Positions 48,195 to 60,608 of a DNA stretch of 64,000 nucleotides are shown piece after piece. The DNA is from Heliopora coerulea. Lineage: Eukaryota; Cnidaria; Anthozoa; Scleralcyonacea; Helioporidae. Location: contig JASJOG010000069.1 in assembly GCA_030142905.1 (NCBI GenBank), positions 799,001 to 863,000 on the forward strand, read 5' to 3'. The translations under genes and the position numbers were made by a program. Numbering within the stretch: the first letter of the stretch is position 1; each line of letters starts with the position of its first letter. Below the pieces are notes generated by a model that was not told the DNA's origin, made no database searches, and worked only from the letters and a program-made list of their open reading frames with translations.

Positions 48195-48810
48195 GTGAAT
48201 GACGTTTCGACGGCTTCAGTAATTTTAAAAGTCGAAAGAAGAAGAACAGCCAGGAACGGTCAATCTATTTATAAATCTGGCTCGTTACGTCATGTGTGTA
48301 GGTGGTTTTTTTAAGGGAAGTCTGCAGTTTGTGGGTGTATTTGGATGAAATGAGCTTTGTATGTTGGCGTATGAGGGTGTGGTCTGCGTTCGTCGTCGGT
48401 TTCGTTTAGAGGGAGTCTGTTGCTTTCTGGTTCGTCTTTAAGGGGTTGGTAACTGTTGTGATCGGTTCAGTGGTTCTTGCTCCAAGTTCATATACCAACT
48501 TTCTAACGCGAGAAATTATTTCGTGTTTAGTTTGTCGGTGATGTTTAGCAATGTGCTTCATTCTGTTGCCGTCCTTAGTAGCTTGTTTGTGTTCAGTAAG
48601 TCTGGCATTCATTCTTCTGCCGTTTTTACCTCTACATGTGGCCTGACAGTCGGCAGGTTTATAATCTTGTAGATTGCACAGCCTGCATCTTGTAAACAAC
48701 CACCTACACATGACGTAGTAAACCAGATACATAAATAGGCTGACTGTTCCTCTCCTTTCAACGCTGAAGATGACCGCCGCTGAGGCCGTTGAAGAGTCAG
48801 TCACTTATAG
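48195..48810 (-). mobile_element. Second GIY-YIG retroelement relic with inverted ends
   Basis: The minus-strand frame 48406-48804 encodes C-R-L-C-N-L, then C-x-G-K-N-G-R-R-M-N-A-R-L-T-E-H-K, with H-I-A-K-H-H, typical of the GIY-YIG tail of Penelope-like proteins but with a damaged core. Flanks at about 48195-48315 and 48695-48810 are diverged inverted repeats (GAACGGTCAATCTATTTATA against TAAATAGGCTGACTGTTC; ACATGACG in both). Confidence 0.55.
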
Positions 48811-49349
48811 TTTTCTTTTTCTCAAGACAATACAATAACCTGGACGATCTAATTTCACCATTTAGTAGTTCAAACCATTTACTTTCAAACCATTTACTCT
48901 TCAGTTCAAACCATTTACTTTACCGTCTCCAATAAAGAAATGATTTGACCTGAAAGATCAGATTTTTCTCAGCTTTGAAAGTCGATCTTGTAAACATCTT
49001 TCAGGAAGCCCTCCAACAGTTTGATCCGGCCGGCGAATCGAATTGTGTAATTTGGCATGCAGATGCTGGGATTCGGTCAGCTGGTTTGTGTAAACCACCT
49101 TTAACATCACTTCGGGATCTTTCTTACGTCGTTCATAGTAGACATTGTGTTAAATGAAAGTAACAAAGCAGCGATTGGAATTATTCGATTCGTCGAAAAA
49201 ACAAGAATCCTCCTGCGATGGCTAACTTGAAGTCTGTATTGATGGTTGTTATAAAATTGGCCAAATTTTGGGTGTGGTAAAGAGGAATTTCATTTTGGTT
49301 ACTCAGCCAGCTGGGCTAGGAAGGCCACCATCGACCACCACCATAAATA

Positions 49350-49525
49350 TAGAACTCATGACCAAGCTTTCGGCAATTGGCAGAGCGGTGGACTAGACTA
49401 GCAAGGTCGGGTGTACGATTCCCAGGCGGAAAAACCAGACTTGCAGTTTTCACAAACGGTCCTGGCTCGTTCTTAAAATACACGATTCTGACATTCGAAA
49501 GTTCATCAGATTTAAATACCATTTC
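49350..49525 (+). repeat. tRNA-derived SINE, copy 5
   Basis: A box TTGGCAGAGCGGTGGACTAG, B box-like GTACGATTCCC, then TTGCAGTTTTCACAAACGGT and ACATTCGAAAGTT. It lies between TNFL-4 and TNFL-5. Confidence 0.6.
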
Positions 49526-50981
49526 ATGTGGTCGAGGGTAAATACTACAAATTCGTTGAATATCTTACATAGATCCCACTCACTTTTCTCGTCAATTTTT
49601 TTTCTCGCTCAGAAAACATTAATTGTCAAACTTTCTTCGTCAATTGGGGTATAAAAGGTTTGGTCGGCAGTCCTGCTAGGTTTTATGTATTGAGTATTGT
49701 ATGGTCGCATTCTTTATTCTGTCCTGAATAAAGACACATCAATAACATCTGAAGGAAACGTACTTGAAAAGCTTTTACTTAACCACGTTTTTGGGCGCGG
49801 TTCCTTCTTTGCAATTTTACACACATAATTAAGAAAACAATAAATAAACAAACAACAAAATAAGAACTGGGGCTTTTTTGTTCCGTCAGATCCTCCCAAA
49901 TACCGGACAGGAAACCTTTTCATTTTGCCCTGGTTTACCAGATTTTGTTATGCTTTGACGATGTTTTATTACTTTACAGTCTAATAATGTCTGTAGATTA
50001 TTTCAGTGATAAGACAAATTTCCGGCTATGATTGCAGTTTCCGTCAAACAACAATGTTACAAAGCCAAACGTTAGTCACAATAGCAGTAGGGAAATTGCT
50101 TATTTACGTTGCCATTATTCGTTTCAATTTCCTATCGTATAGCAACGAGCATTTGGATAACTGAACATTTGTTATAAATCCAAAACTTGATGAGTAGTCG
50201 CTGTGTGCAAATACAGGACACAATAAATCCCCATCGTGGATTTAAGCACGTTTTGGAATTATGCTTGTCATTGGATTTTTTAAGACTGGTTTTGACATGT
50301 TCCATCACGTAACGTAAAAACAGTCCGGGCTGAAATTTTCGCCATGAATTCATAATTTCCGGGCTCAAACTTTCCATGTATTCAGAGCGATACATTTATA
50401 ATTACAAGCAAAATAGCAGCACGATAATAAGTATGCGGAAAGGGTTGTCACCAGACACCAATTGCGTATTTTTGTTTATTCATTAGTCGATATTTACCGG
50501 CATGACATTTCTTTCCAAGCAATTAACTCTTCCACCTCTCATGATGAGAACGTTATTTCAATTAAGAGTTTAAAAAGTTGTGGAGTGCATAAGCTTTTGT
50601 AAATGACAAACGAAAAATGAAATTAAACCACCGAAATCGAGAAAAAATAAATTCATGCGCGGAGCTTGAGCTTATTGTGGCTCTCATGGCATTAGGGTAA
50701 GGTTTCTCTCTATTTGGCATGATTCCTTTTATTGTTCTTTTGTTTCTGTGGTTGGTTTTAATTTCTAATAAAAAACAAGAGCTGGGATTACCATTACTCA
50801 GATTTCTTCCTGGAATAACAGATATCCCGCTGTGGCCTAAGTGCCTGTGGCGAAGTCTCAAAGATCAACATCCAGTAGCTTTGCCAGTCGTTTTGGTGTT
50901 TTATTTAGATTGTAGTTCGTGTGATTTGGATGGATACAGGTTTTAATTAGTTCAGAAACCTATCTATACAAAGCATGAATC
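49526..50981. other. Region upstream of TNFL-5
   Basis: No gene is recognised, and the block conserved upstream of TNFL-2/3/4 is not found here. Short frames on both strands look incidental. Confidence 0.4.
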
Positions 50982-53900
50982 ATGGAATGGTTAAGAAAGA
51001 AAAATAAGAATGGTTCTATTGTTCTCATATCTGTCTCGCTCAATGCAATGTTTACATTGTTATTAATGATTTGTGTGGCGCTGCAGCACCGCGAAATCGC
51101 AAGTCTTCGAGAAATACTCAGTGGACACGTGCGCGAAGAATCTCTGAAACCCAAATGTAAACCGGTTGAGAGTTTCGGGAATGGTGAAGAAATCAAATCC
51201 GAAATACCTACGGCAAAGGTAAGGCTTATTTAATTTATTGTTGTCAAAGATTACCGGCTATTGCACAGTCAAGTGAAATGGTCACTTGTAAAATTATCAC
51301 TGCAGGAAAACACTGAAGACCACGGTTCAATTGGAGAGGAGGATTTTGAATGGAATTCTTTCGAATCGCGCATTCGGAGAGACACAAGCTCAAAATGTTG
51401 TCGTAAGACTCTTTTACAATTAAATGTTTATTTGTTATTTGAGCGTACTGAATCCTATAAATAGTGTCACTCGATGGTGTTGATAAAATCTTTTGAATCA
51501 TTGGTCTGTCCCTCTTTAGAAAAGGGACGACGAGGACGTAGAGGGGAAAAGGGTGATAAAGGTGATACAGGTAACTTACAAGTTGCTTTCGATTCTTTCC
51601 CCATAAGTCGTTACATCAAACGATTAAAATGAATATATTATACTTCAGTATATCAATCAACTGAACGCACGTACCCATTACCCGAGAGCAGGAAAAGAAT
51701 AATGTTGAACATTTCCCTTGTACTAAGTGACAATAGTCTCCCCAAACACATTTTTAATCACTCATTAACAAATACCTAGAAAACAAAGGAGTTTGTGGCT
51801 CCTAACCTCAAAATACCAAAATCAGAGTCCACTGTTTCCCCAAGATGCCCATGAATAGATATTTTTTTATATATATTAAGCGTCAAACCTCTGGCACAAA
51901 GTTGATAACGAAGACTGTTGTAGGTAACACAGAAGTCAAAGGAAAGCTTGTGTTGTTTGCGTTGACAGTGAGATAAGATTGTGCGAGGTGGTCATTTTTA
52001 CAGTTTGAACTTCAAAGCCTGAATCTTGTCACAATCAATCTTTAAACAAATCTGAGTAAAAAAGACAAAATTCGTCACCGTATTTGATTTCTATGTCTAT
52101 TAAGACCCTTTGGTAAATTAGTATGTTCTTGCTCAAAATATCACCTTTTGCCAGTATTTTTCATTTATTTCCAACCGTTCAGTTATTTATGGTATTTTTA
52201 TCTATAGAAATAAGACAACCATGCTCGTTGCCATTGGCTACGTGATAAATGCCACAATCTATATTGCCACAAAAAGACTCTTCGCTCAAATCGGAAAGCG
52301 AGAAAAACGGACTTTGACACTTCACTATTAACACATGCTATAAATCAAATTCTGTTACAGTGAACTCCTTGTTAACGGACACCTCTCTAAGACGAACACC
52401 TCCCTAAAACGGATACCACGTTTGGTCCCGGCCATTTATCCATTATTTTAGCATGACCAAACTCTCTAAGATGGATAACTCTCTAAGGCCCTGATTACAT
52501 GAGACGAGCTGACCCGGCTACCGGACCAGCTCACTAAACGGGCTAGCCTGCCAAATAGTGATAAAGTCACTGAAGAAAATAATGTGATTACATGGCAATA
52601 AGCCAGCCCGTTTACCGGGCTAGCTCGGTTGAAACCAAACGAGCCAGCTCAGTAAACGAGCCAGCTCACCTCATGCAATAATAAATCAAAATGGACGAGT
52701 CCGGCAACCAGGCTAGCTTACAGTCAAGGAACATGTGCTCTAAGTCAATCCAAGCAAAAATCCAGCTCGGCGAGCGGGCCAGCTCATTTCATGTAATGTC
52801 AAAACATGACCGTCCCGACCACAGGGCGAGCCTGTTAGCCGGGCTAGCTCGTCTTCATATAATCATGGCCTAAGACGGACAATGGACCCCTGTCAGGCGG
52901 AAAAAGATTCAAAATACCTCCCAGAGCGGACAGATAATGGCCTGATCAATAGATTCGAATAACGAAATTTGAATATGTCACAATAACGAAGACGACATCT
53001 GTTCCAAAAACTATCAAATTCTTTGTCGTATGGCTAACTAACTGACATAAATTGAAAGGCTTTCACTCGAAACGTCCGTATCTCTCTCTCGCGGCAGAAA
53101 GACTGGTGCTGAGTGACCGAGGATTAATCGCTTTAGTCCTGATGGCCGGTGTCAGATTACGAGAGCGATCCCAAAGGTACCCGGTTTAGAGGGAGTTCGC
53201 TGTATTGTCAACCTCGTTCAATATTACGATGTAGATTAGAGCGAAGTTGAGAGTTCAAATTTTGTTTTATTGTATAGAACAGCAGCTTCTTTCTTTTAAA
53301 ATGACTGTCTTTAAAAGAGGTAACCGGTAATCGGGGAATAGGTTCTTATCTACACAACCAAGAACAATAATAAGAAAGGAGTTATATTTTAAGGTCTGCC
53401 AACGTATGGCATTTTCAGTAATTATTGAATTGGCTTTACATTTTGGCTTACCCCGGCATTTTTTGGAGACAAGTGAAATGCAATTTTTATGATTATTGAT
53501 TAAAAGATTTTCGTACCGTGAAAAATTCAAAAGTATATAATTTAAGAGCAACAGGAACTAAGTAGTGCCGTGGTAAACTAGGGGTAACAAAAGAAGCAGT
53601 CATCACTTTGACAAAGTCTCGAACATTGTTAGCTCAATAAAACATATTCAAATCGGAAACAAATAAAATATAAATCTTAACTTGATGTACTCGCAAATTC
53701 GCTTCCATATATGAAACTTTTTACCGTAAAAGAAAAAAAATTGAACGCTGATGAACCCTTCAGCCAACTAGCTTCTCTGACTATGGAGATTAAACTGGCA
53801 GTTCGCGTTTTGGTCATTAAACACACTAGCAGTTGTTGAAAGAGGAATAACCAACAGCTACCATTTAATAAATTACTAATAGGGAAATACAACCTATCAA

Positions 53901-56900
53901 AATGTGTGTCGGCTAACAGTGTGTTTTCGGGAACGGGAAGGAAAAAACTTTTTAACGCTCTGGCAAACCAGCAACAGGGACCGAGAAATCACGTTGGCCT
54001 GTACGCCTTTAGTCCTTACACGTTTTCGATAGTGCTACACAATGACTTGTTCTTTCCAATACGTTAAAACCCATCCTATTAGCAAAGATTTAGGTGGAGA
54101 TTGAACTGGAATTTTGGAGGCGAATAATCTTAAAATTGCATTTCATTTGTCTTCAAAAAGGCCGAATTAAGACAAAAAGTGTAAATAAGCTAATTAAAAA
54201 ATTACAGCTCATGCCATACGTTGGCAGATCTTTGCATATAACTCGCTTATTCCTACAATGATAAACAGGAACTTATTCCCTGTTTCCCGGATCCCGGCCG
54301 GTTCTCTGATTCCACGTCCTCCCTTTTGAAGATAGTAATTTTTAAATACCCTGCTTTTCCGGTCCTAGTTAACTATCAGAAATGTACTGAGGTTATGTTC
54401 ATCTCATATGTTATAACTATTATTGTTATTATTATTATTGTGATTAGGAAAATCATTATTATTTCAAATATTGGTTTTATTGTGGTAATTGTTGTTGCCA
54501 TTATTGTTACCATTGTTTCCATTATAAAATTTAATAAATTTCACGACTGCCCTTCGCTGGGAAAATAAGCCGAAAAATTTGTTGGCAAGATGGAAATTTA
54601 ATAAACTGATACCTGCTGCACTGGATCAGTAGATCAGTGAAATTGTCTCTTCATGTCACCCCGAGGATAATTCATTGTGTTACAGTTGAGTTCTTCCCGC
54701 TGTTGCTGATGTCATGATTACTATACTGATTGTGCTCTCTTAGGTCCAATGGGAAGACGAGGAATAAGAGGACCCAGAGGGTATAAAGGCCCGAGAGGAC
54801 CTCGAGGACCAAAAGGTAGGCAAGAAACATTCTTCACACTTACATGAGATATTATTTATATTTCTACTGATAATTTTGGCATGATAAAAGATACAAAAAA
54901 TAGTTAAATGACTTTAAATATCTTCCAGGTGCGATGGGTAGGAAGGGTGAACCTGGATTGAAAGGTAATTTGAAGCGTTGACGGGTAGTAAGTTGTAATG
55001 GTTTATTTATTACTACTGCTGCCATCTTCTGGGAACGTAACTGGTTATTCATGACAGATTATTGGTGTTTAAACCTTTCGTTATTGTAGGTGATATCGGA
55101 CCACCTGGAAAAATGCCAACTTTGCCAGCAGTGCCATCCGTACGTAAAGTTCAATAAAAGTATCTCATAGCTGAGACATTAGTTCATTTAGATTTCCTCT
55201 TAATGAAGGTGTAGAGGACTTAAATTAGCCAGGACTTTTGAGGCTTTCTGGACAAGGCCGAGAGAACTACTTGTAACCATTTTGCTTCTTGTCATAAATT
55301 TGGAGAACAAACCAAATTCATATAACAATTAATTTGCACTAGCTGGATATGACAAAATTATCGTTTTTCAACTTTATCCATAATACTTCTGCACGTACGT
55401 ATTAATATCAGACATGTGAGATCATTTTAAAATTTTGGAAGGGTTTATGGAAAGTCTTTTTGTGATGTAATCTATCTTAATTAGTAATTGATAACTATTT
55501 AGAAATTGAAAATTTCTGATAAAAGTTAGCGATCTCTTGAGGACGACTTTTTGGCAAACGATTTGGAATGAACTTCAAAAGAGTTAAATCTCACGAGAAG
55601 GATACGTGTATACTTTAAAGAGCTATGCAATTATACTTCTTTTTCCCCATAGCTTGCTGAATCAGCACATATAACAGGATTTGGACACTCAAGGAAACCG
55701 AACTTAGGTACGAATTATAAAGCATCTTTTTATTGACAAACTATGTAAAATTAAGTACAAAAAAAATGCGGGCTTGAGTAAATTTTGTAAGCGCAGAATC
55801 GTACGCTAAGTCGGTTGTCCTAAAAGGTCTTAAAAATATTCACGAGCTAAAGGATTAAAGCTTCGAAGTCGTATTACTTTCCTGCATCATCCGTCTAGTC
55901 CTTTTATGATTGTATCTATGCAGATTTGTGCGAATGCGTGTGTTTGTGCACTGTAATGTATGGTGTCCTATGCGGCATTCTTAGCAATATTTGTGCTTCC
56001 TATCGTCCCTATGTGAGTTATCAGGCAATTTTGACCCGCAGCGTTCATGGCTGTGTAAGAATCCTGATCCGATTACGCTTTGGTCTCGGTAGGTCGGTCG
56101 TTCAAATCATTGATAATTTCTTATATGCTGGATAACTTCCCATTCAATTTTACCGCATGTACACATTCCGATGTTAAAGTAGTTGATAGTGCAGTACAAT
56201 GGTTGCCAATCCGAGTAATAATTTACTGCAATATTAACCACAACTATCGACTGAATAAGTTACCAAGGCTTTGAACGATGATCTAAAACTAGAGTGCTGT
56301 GTAGGCAGCGTAGAACGACCTGTTAAAGCCAGAATGGCCAAGTAATTTCTGGACTTACGAGACGAGATTCTGACGTTTCGAGGGAAAGCCCTTCGTTTCA
56401 CTCCAACGAGAGGACTTAGCTCGAAACGTCAGGATCTCCTCTCGTAAGTTTCGGCAGTTCCCCGAAACATTTAGCTTTTTACACTTTTAACAGTGGACCA
56501 TAAATTAACATGTCAGCGTTAGCATTTCACTTTCCATGTCCACGTCAACATGCTTAAGTGAAATGGCAAATAATTGGCACTTTTTGTGCTGCATGTTTTG
56601 TTGATGCATGAATTTTGTTTTCGTCTGCATACACGGAAGTCGGCAGGATTCTCTCAAGACGGCGGGGGAGGCAAAAGAGCCTGTGAAACTTAATTCCCTC
56701 GACGACTGACCATATTACGAACCAAACGCATAGTTTCATGGTCGGCACGGCAATTGTAAAACGTTTCAAACGGAACCATGCTGCAGTTCAATAGAGTTTA
56801 TTTGCTAAATTAACTTTGAAAGGGTGGGGAAGCTGCTGTTTTTACTATCGAACCACTAAGAACGTTGATATTGAGTGTTGACCGTTGACGACCAACGAAT

Positions 56901-59204
56901 TATTATGATTATGTAATCTATAAATGTTTGGGGAAATCCAAAAGGGCAAAATTCCCCCTTTCCCCACCCTGCCGACACCTATACCTGTGTACCATTATGT
57001 ATGACTAGTGCCGTATTCACTAATAAGAGTAACTATTCAGAGTGTGGGTATTTGCCCTATTAGCTGTTTCAAAGTGACTGTGGAAGGTATCTTTCTTATA
57101 GCTCTAGCCAGTAGCGGATTAAGGGAAGGGTGGGACACTTTGGGCATTTGCCAAGATTCCCACACGATTTGGGAGGAGTCCCACGCTTTTTAGAGGGAGA
57201 GTGTTTCAAGGCTAGAAATTTTACACGGGATGTCCGTTCAAATTGTTGTAGCAAAATAATGGTGAAATAGGCTAAACAGCCCCCCATTATCTAGCAACCG
57301 ACCAACCATCCAGACTTTCTCGAGCTTATTAATTATTCATGAATTATAGTAGGCTAATCCATGAACGTATATCACATCACATGCATGCATTTTTATACCA
57401 AATGAAAACGTGCAAGAAAATCACTAGTGGTGTCGATCACATTTCTTAATTTGCATATACAAATCAACGAAACAAAAACATGCAATAAATCAACGGAAAT
57501 ACTCGTGTGAGAAGCTACTTCAAACAATGGTTAACCGTTAATCGTTAATCGTGTTTCATCTGGGGACTCCAAACATTCGAAAACAACAAAAACCTCGGGA
57601 CTTTGCCCCTCGGTTTTCATTATTTTTTCGTGTTTGAAACCCCTGACGAAATACTCAAACTGGTGTTTGAACTGTTACGTAAAATTTTCACTTTCATTGC
57701 TTTTGTTGACTTAAAATTTATGAAAAGTTTGACGTTTGAACTGGGCTTAAGATGTAATTAACATGTTGTGTAAGATGCTGAACCGCCTCATATCTTGTAA
57801 CTGTGTGCATGGCTATATCCCTTAAATTATGCGGACTATAAGTTAACAAATCAATTTCCGGTCGTAGAGTTGTGAACACCTAAATTACAAACTGATTATT
57901 ATTTAGTATTGAGACATTTATGACAGACAAATATGTTATTTATATCATGGCCGCAGGAATCAGCAGGGCGGAGGGCTGAGCTCCCAAATATTTGACACCA
58001 ACTCCATTCTGAATCCCATATCAATCCCTTTCCTAGAATGACTATTTTATACCGCCGTTTGTAACCTTCAAAAATTCTGTAAATTCCCACCCCAAAATCT
58101 AGGAAATAACATTTCAGAGATTCCTGATTTCAAAATTTTCCTGAGGAGCATGCCCCCCGCCCCTCTAGAAAACTTTCAGCCATCCCTAACATGAAACATC
58201 TTCCTACAGATTTGTATAGACTTTGTGTTCCAGCCTTTCATGTTCATGTACTTCTATCTACATTGACATTGCTTTGACCTATTGCATTCTTGTTTAAATG
58301 GATACTATACAATTGAGGAAATTTTATGGTTAAATATGTAACCTATTATAGTCACTGTATATTGTCCTTTTGTCGTACTTCATGATTATTACATATTCCT
58401 GATTTCCATTTCTGAGCAACCTTTTTCAGGAGTTTTGGTTAACCTCAGTTGTGCCAGGGGTCCCGCACTTGTTTAATCTGCCTCTGGCTCTAGCAACAGG
58501 TTTTATTCTATAATTGTAAATTTTTGTGACGATTTCTGTTTAGATCAAACTAATTCGAAACGTTGCGTCAATTTGCAATCTGTTTCGTAAGATTTCGCGG
58601 GATCGAACATTGTAGAAATGTCAAATATTCCAATAATCTAATTAGAACTCTCTTTCTGTCGCTTAACTCTGAGGAAAGCCCAAGTTTCTGTCACTAACAT
58701 GACAAAAATGGCCATCTAAAAATTTCAAATTCCAAAATTTCGTGGAAAGCGTACGCAGAATCAATTCAGCTGTGACTTCAGCCTCTCCTTCACTAAGATC
58801 TTGTGTGCATTACTTTGTAAGGTAACATTTATAATTTTTATTTCATAGCAAAACATGGAATCACGAAATGGACTGTAAAACATGTTTCTGGACAGATGTT
58901 GTACAACAATGGTTATATATTTGTAGGAGTTGAGGGCTTCTATTATATATACAGTCAGATGTATTATTACGACGGTACCGCGTCGTTCATGGGGCACACG
59001 TTGAATATTGATGGCGCTGTGGTGCTCAGTGGATACAGCAGTGCCAGTAAGTCGAATAAGTTCAACACTAACTACATTGGAGGTGTCTTTCGTCTCAATA
59101 AAGGACAACGTATTTCTGTCGGTACACCTTATACTAAGCTTTATTATTTTGACTCGCATTCTTCATATTTTGGTGCATTCATGGTTCACGCTGTGAAAAA
59201 ATAG
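50982..59204 (+). CDS. TNFL-5: collagen-stalked TNF-family ligand, divergent member
   Basis: Eight exons: 50982-51218, 51306-51402, 51520-51570, 54744-54815, 54929-54964, 55090-55139, 55653-55707 and 58849-59204. They total 954 nt, for 317 aa plus stop. A basic N-tail (MEWLRKKNKNG) precedes a membrane helix at about 12-33. The furin-type RIRR is at 101-104 and Cys-Cys at 110-111. Collagen repeats run from about 114 to 173 and are more Pro/Arg-rich (G-P-R, G-P-K, G-P-P) than in the other copies. The ESAH exon is 55 nt (LAESAHITGFGHS), and the TNF domain ends SYFGAFMVHAVKK, four residues longer than the rest. All donors are GT. Introns hold nested MITEs (52362-53204) and a hAT-like element (57109-58486). 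The collagen exon layout differs from TNFL-3/4, so this is an older branch of the array. Confidence 0.85.
52362..53204. mobile_element. DNA transposon remnant, CAGTGAACTCC termini
   Basis: The left end TACAGTGAACTCCTTGTTAA and the right end TTTAGAGGGAGTTCGCTGTA are inverted repeats with TA flanks. Repeated CTCTCTAAGACG-like blocks lie inside the left end. It lies in TNFL-5 intron 3 and contains a nested MITE. Confidence 0.65.
52498..52867. mobile_element. MITE nested in 52362-53204
   Basis: The ends GCCCTGATTACATGAGACGA and TCGTCTTCATATAATCATGGC are inverted repeats, flanked by CTAAG on both sides. The interior is built of repeated GAGCCAGCTC / GGGCTAGC-type units, and it is more GC-rich than its host element. 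Confidence 0.65.
54390..54560. other. ATT-rich low-complexity stretch in TNFL-5 intron 3
   Basis: TATTGTTATTATTATTATTG-type sequence gives a hydrophobic open frame (54326-54568) that is an artefact of composition. Confidence 0.6.
55930..56620 (+). repeat. Dispersed repeat, mostly uninterrupted copy
   Basis: Partner of the split repeat at 32690-34900, in the last TNFL-5 intron. A foldback at 56361-56447 interrupts it near its centre. A motif like GTCGTTCAAATC suggests a possible tRNA-like part, but class is unknown. Confidence 0.5.
56361..56447. repeat. Foldback sequence
   Basis: ACTTACGAGACGAGATTCTG and the downstream CAGGATCTCCTCTCGTAAGT are near-complementary arms around TTTCACTCC. The motif GACGTTTCGA also occurs near the GIY-YIG element ends. 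Confidence 0.55.
57109..58486. mobile_element. hAT-like element, 1.4 kb, perfect 8-bp target duplication
   Basis: Flanked by GCTCTAGC on both sides (57101-57108 and 58487-58494). The ends CAGTAGCGGATTAAG and TTTAATCTGCCTCTG are inverted repeats. It lies in the last TNFL-5 intron, and no transposase is recognised. Confidence 0.75.
57320..57690 (+). repeat. Dispersed repeat, second copy
   Basis: Partner of 2866-3215, here lying inside the hAT-like element 57109-58486. Either it is part of that element's family, or an independent repeat was trapped within it. Confidence 0.5.
58849..59204 (+). CDS. TNFL-5 terminal exon: TNF homology domain
   Basis: The acceptor is TTTCATAG at 58841-58848. Landmarks are KWTVKHVSGQMLY, GYIFVGVEGFYYIYSQMYYYDG, YIGGVF, GQRISVG and SYFGAFMVH, then AVKK and TAG. 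It has no cysteine. A basic C-terminal extension is unique to this copy. Confidence 0.9.
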
Positions 59205-60600
59205 GTTGCTGTTATAACAACTAAATTTAGTTAAAGAAAATCCTTGTCAAAATAACTTTATACCACTGCCAGTAAATGGTCTCTTAGGTTTCAAATCCCT
59301 TAATTCTAGTAAACTTCTTACCAAGCAAGAAATTTAAATAGCATATCTTGAAACCGGTTAATTGGTCCTGATGTGAACATATCCATACATAACGTAGGTA
59401 CTAATCTGGTGGAAACGTTGATAAAGGGCAAAGTGTAATACCACAATGAATTAATTATGTGACTTTGTTGAATCCAATTGGTTTTAAAATAAGGCCGAAG
59501 TCGAGATATGCTGATCAGAAATGATTGTAAATAGCTGCACAATCTTTAACTGTAAAATCTATAGGTACTGTTACTGTATTAATGAAGAATAAAATTATGC
59601 AAAATCAGATTTTGTTTCTAGTTCACTTTTACGGTCTTCCTAGTAATCAATAATATCATCAATAAAACTACAGCAGTCCTTGGATCTTGGAGTCAAAAGT
59701 CAGTCAACCGCCATACTTAGGAATAAAATACTTGGATGACATGTTATTTTCTCCCCGAAAAACACGGAGTATTGGGCCACGTGACTTAATTTAAGACACT
59801 TGAAGACCACCTACTCGCCTACCTACAATCTTCTTGACTAGTTGAATAATAATATTAGAGCTGTGGAAATACGTCTTGGTTGAATAACCAAATTAACAGA
59901 AACGAAGTGGCTATGTTCGAAGTATAAATATCAAAGCCCAGCAAAGTTCGCTAAGTAAAGCCATAAACAATGAAAAGTTTTAAAATGTTTAACAAATTTT
60001 AACATATTTGAACATTTAACTTCGGGTTCATCACTGCTAGATGTTCTTGTTAGGGAAAGTGAAGTCTACTTATTAAAGAACTTGACCCGTCACTTAACGC
60101 AAACTTAGGCTCTATTCTTCTGTATTTATTCTAATTCTATCATCACATCTTAATCCTTTCCAGAATTTTTTCTTTTTCTTTTCCCCAACAACTATCAACG
60201 TCATTGCCATTAATGTAAAAAGCAACAACAGCTTATATCTATGTGTTACAGTTTAATTTATTCATTCCCTGACGACGTTGCGTGAAGCAAAAAACGTTGA
60301 AATTAAATATTTTAAAATTTTTCATTGTTTATGGCTTTACTTCGCACACTTTGCTGGGCTTTGATATTTATACTTCGAATACGGTTTCCGCCTGGTTCCT
60401 CCCTTGCAACCATCTTGAAGTAGCTATGTTCACGTTACCGAAACACTCAGTCAATGTCCTGGTAGGAAGTTCCGAGCTGGCCGTTTTTGTTTAAACATAA
60501 GTAACGATCTAGAATAATACGTTTAACATGTTTACAGTTGCTTTATTGCCTTGATTACCGGCCCTTCCATTGCCCTCCTACTTGAGTACAGGACGTATAC
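59205..60600. other. Downstream of TNFL-5
   Basis: Apart from the polyadenylation signal, no feature is recognised. TTTGATATTTATACTTCGAA at 60360 resembles the reverse complement of sequence near 59925, suggesting a loose inverted repeat across about 59920-60385. Confidence 0.35.
59588..59593 (+). terminator. Candidate polyadenylation signal, TNFL-5
   Basis: AATAAA in GAAGAATAAAATTATG about 385 nt after the stop, followed by a T-rich stretch. Confidence 0.35.
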
Positions 60601-60608
60601 CTGTACAT

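Noticed and set aside
54326..54568. Hydrophobic open frame, possible membrane peptide
   Set aside because: Arises from an ATT-rich low-complexity tract in an intron.
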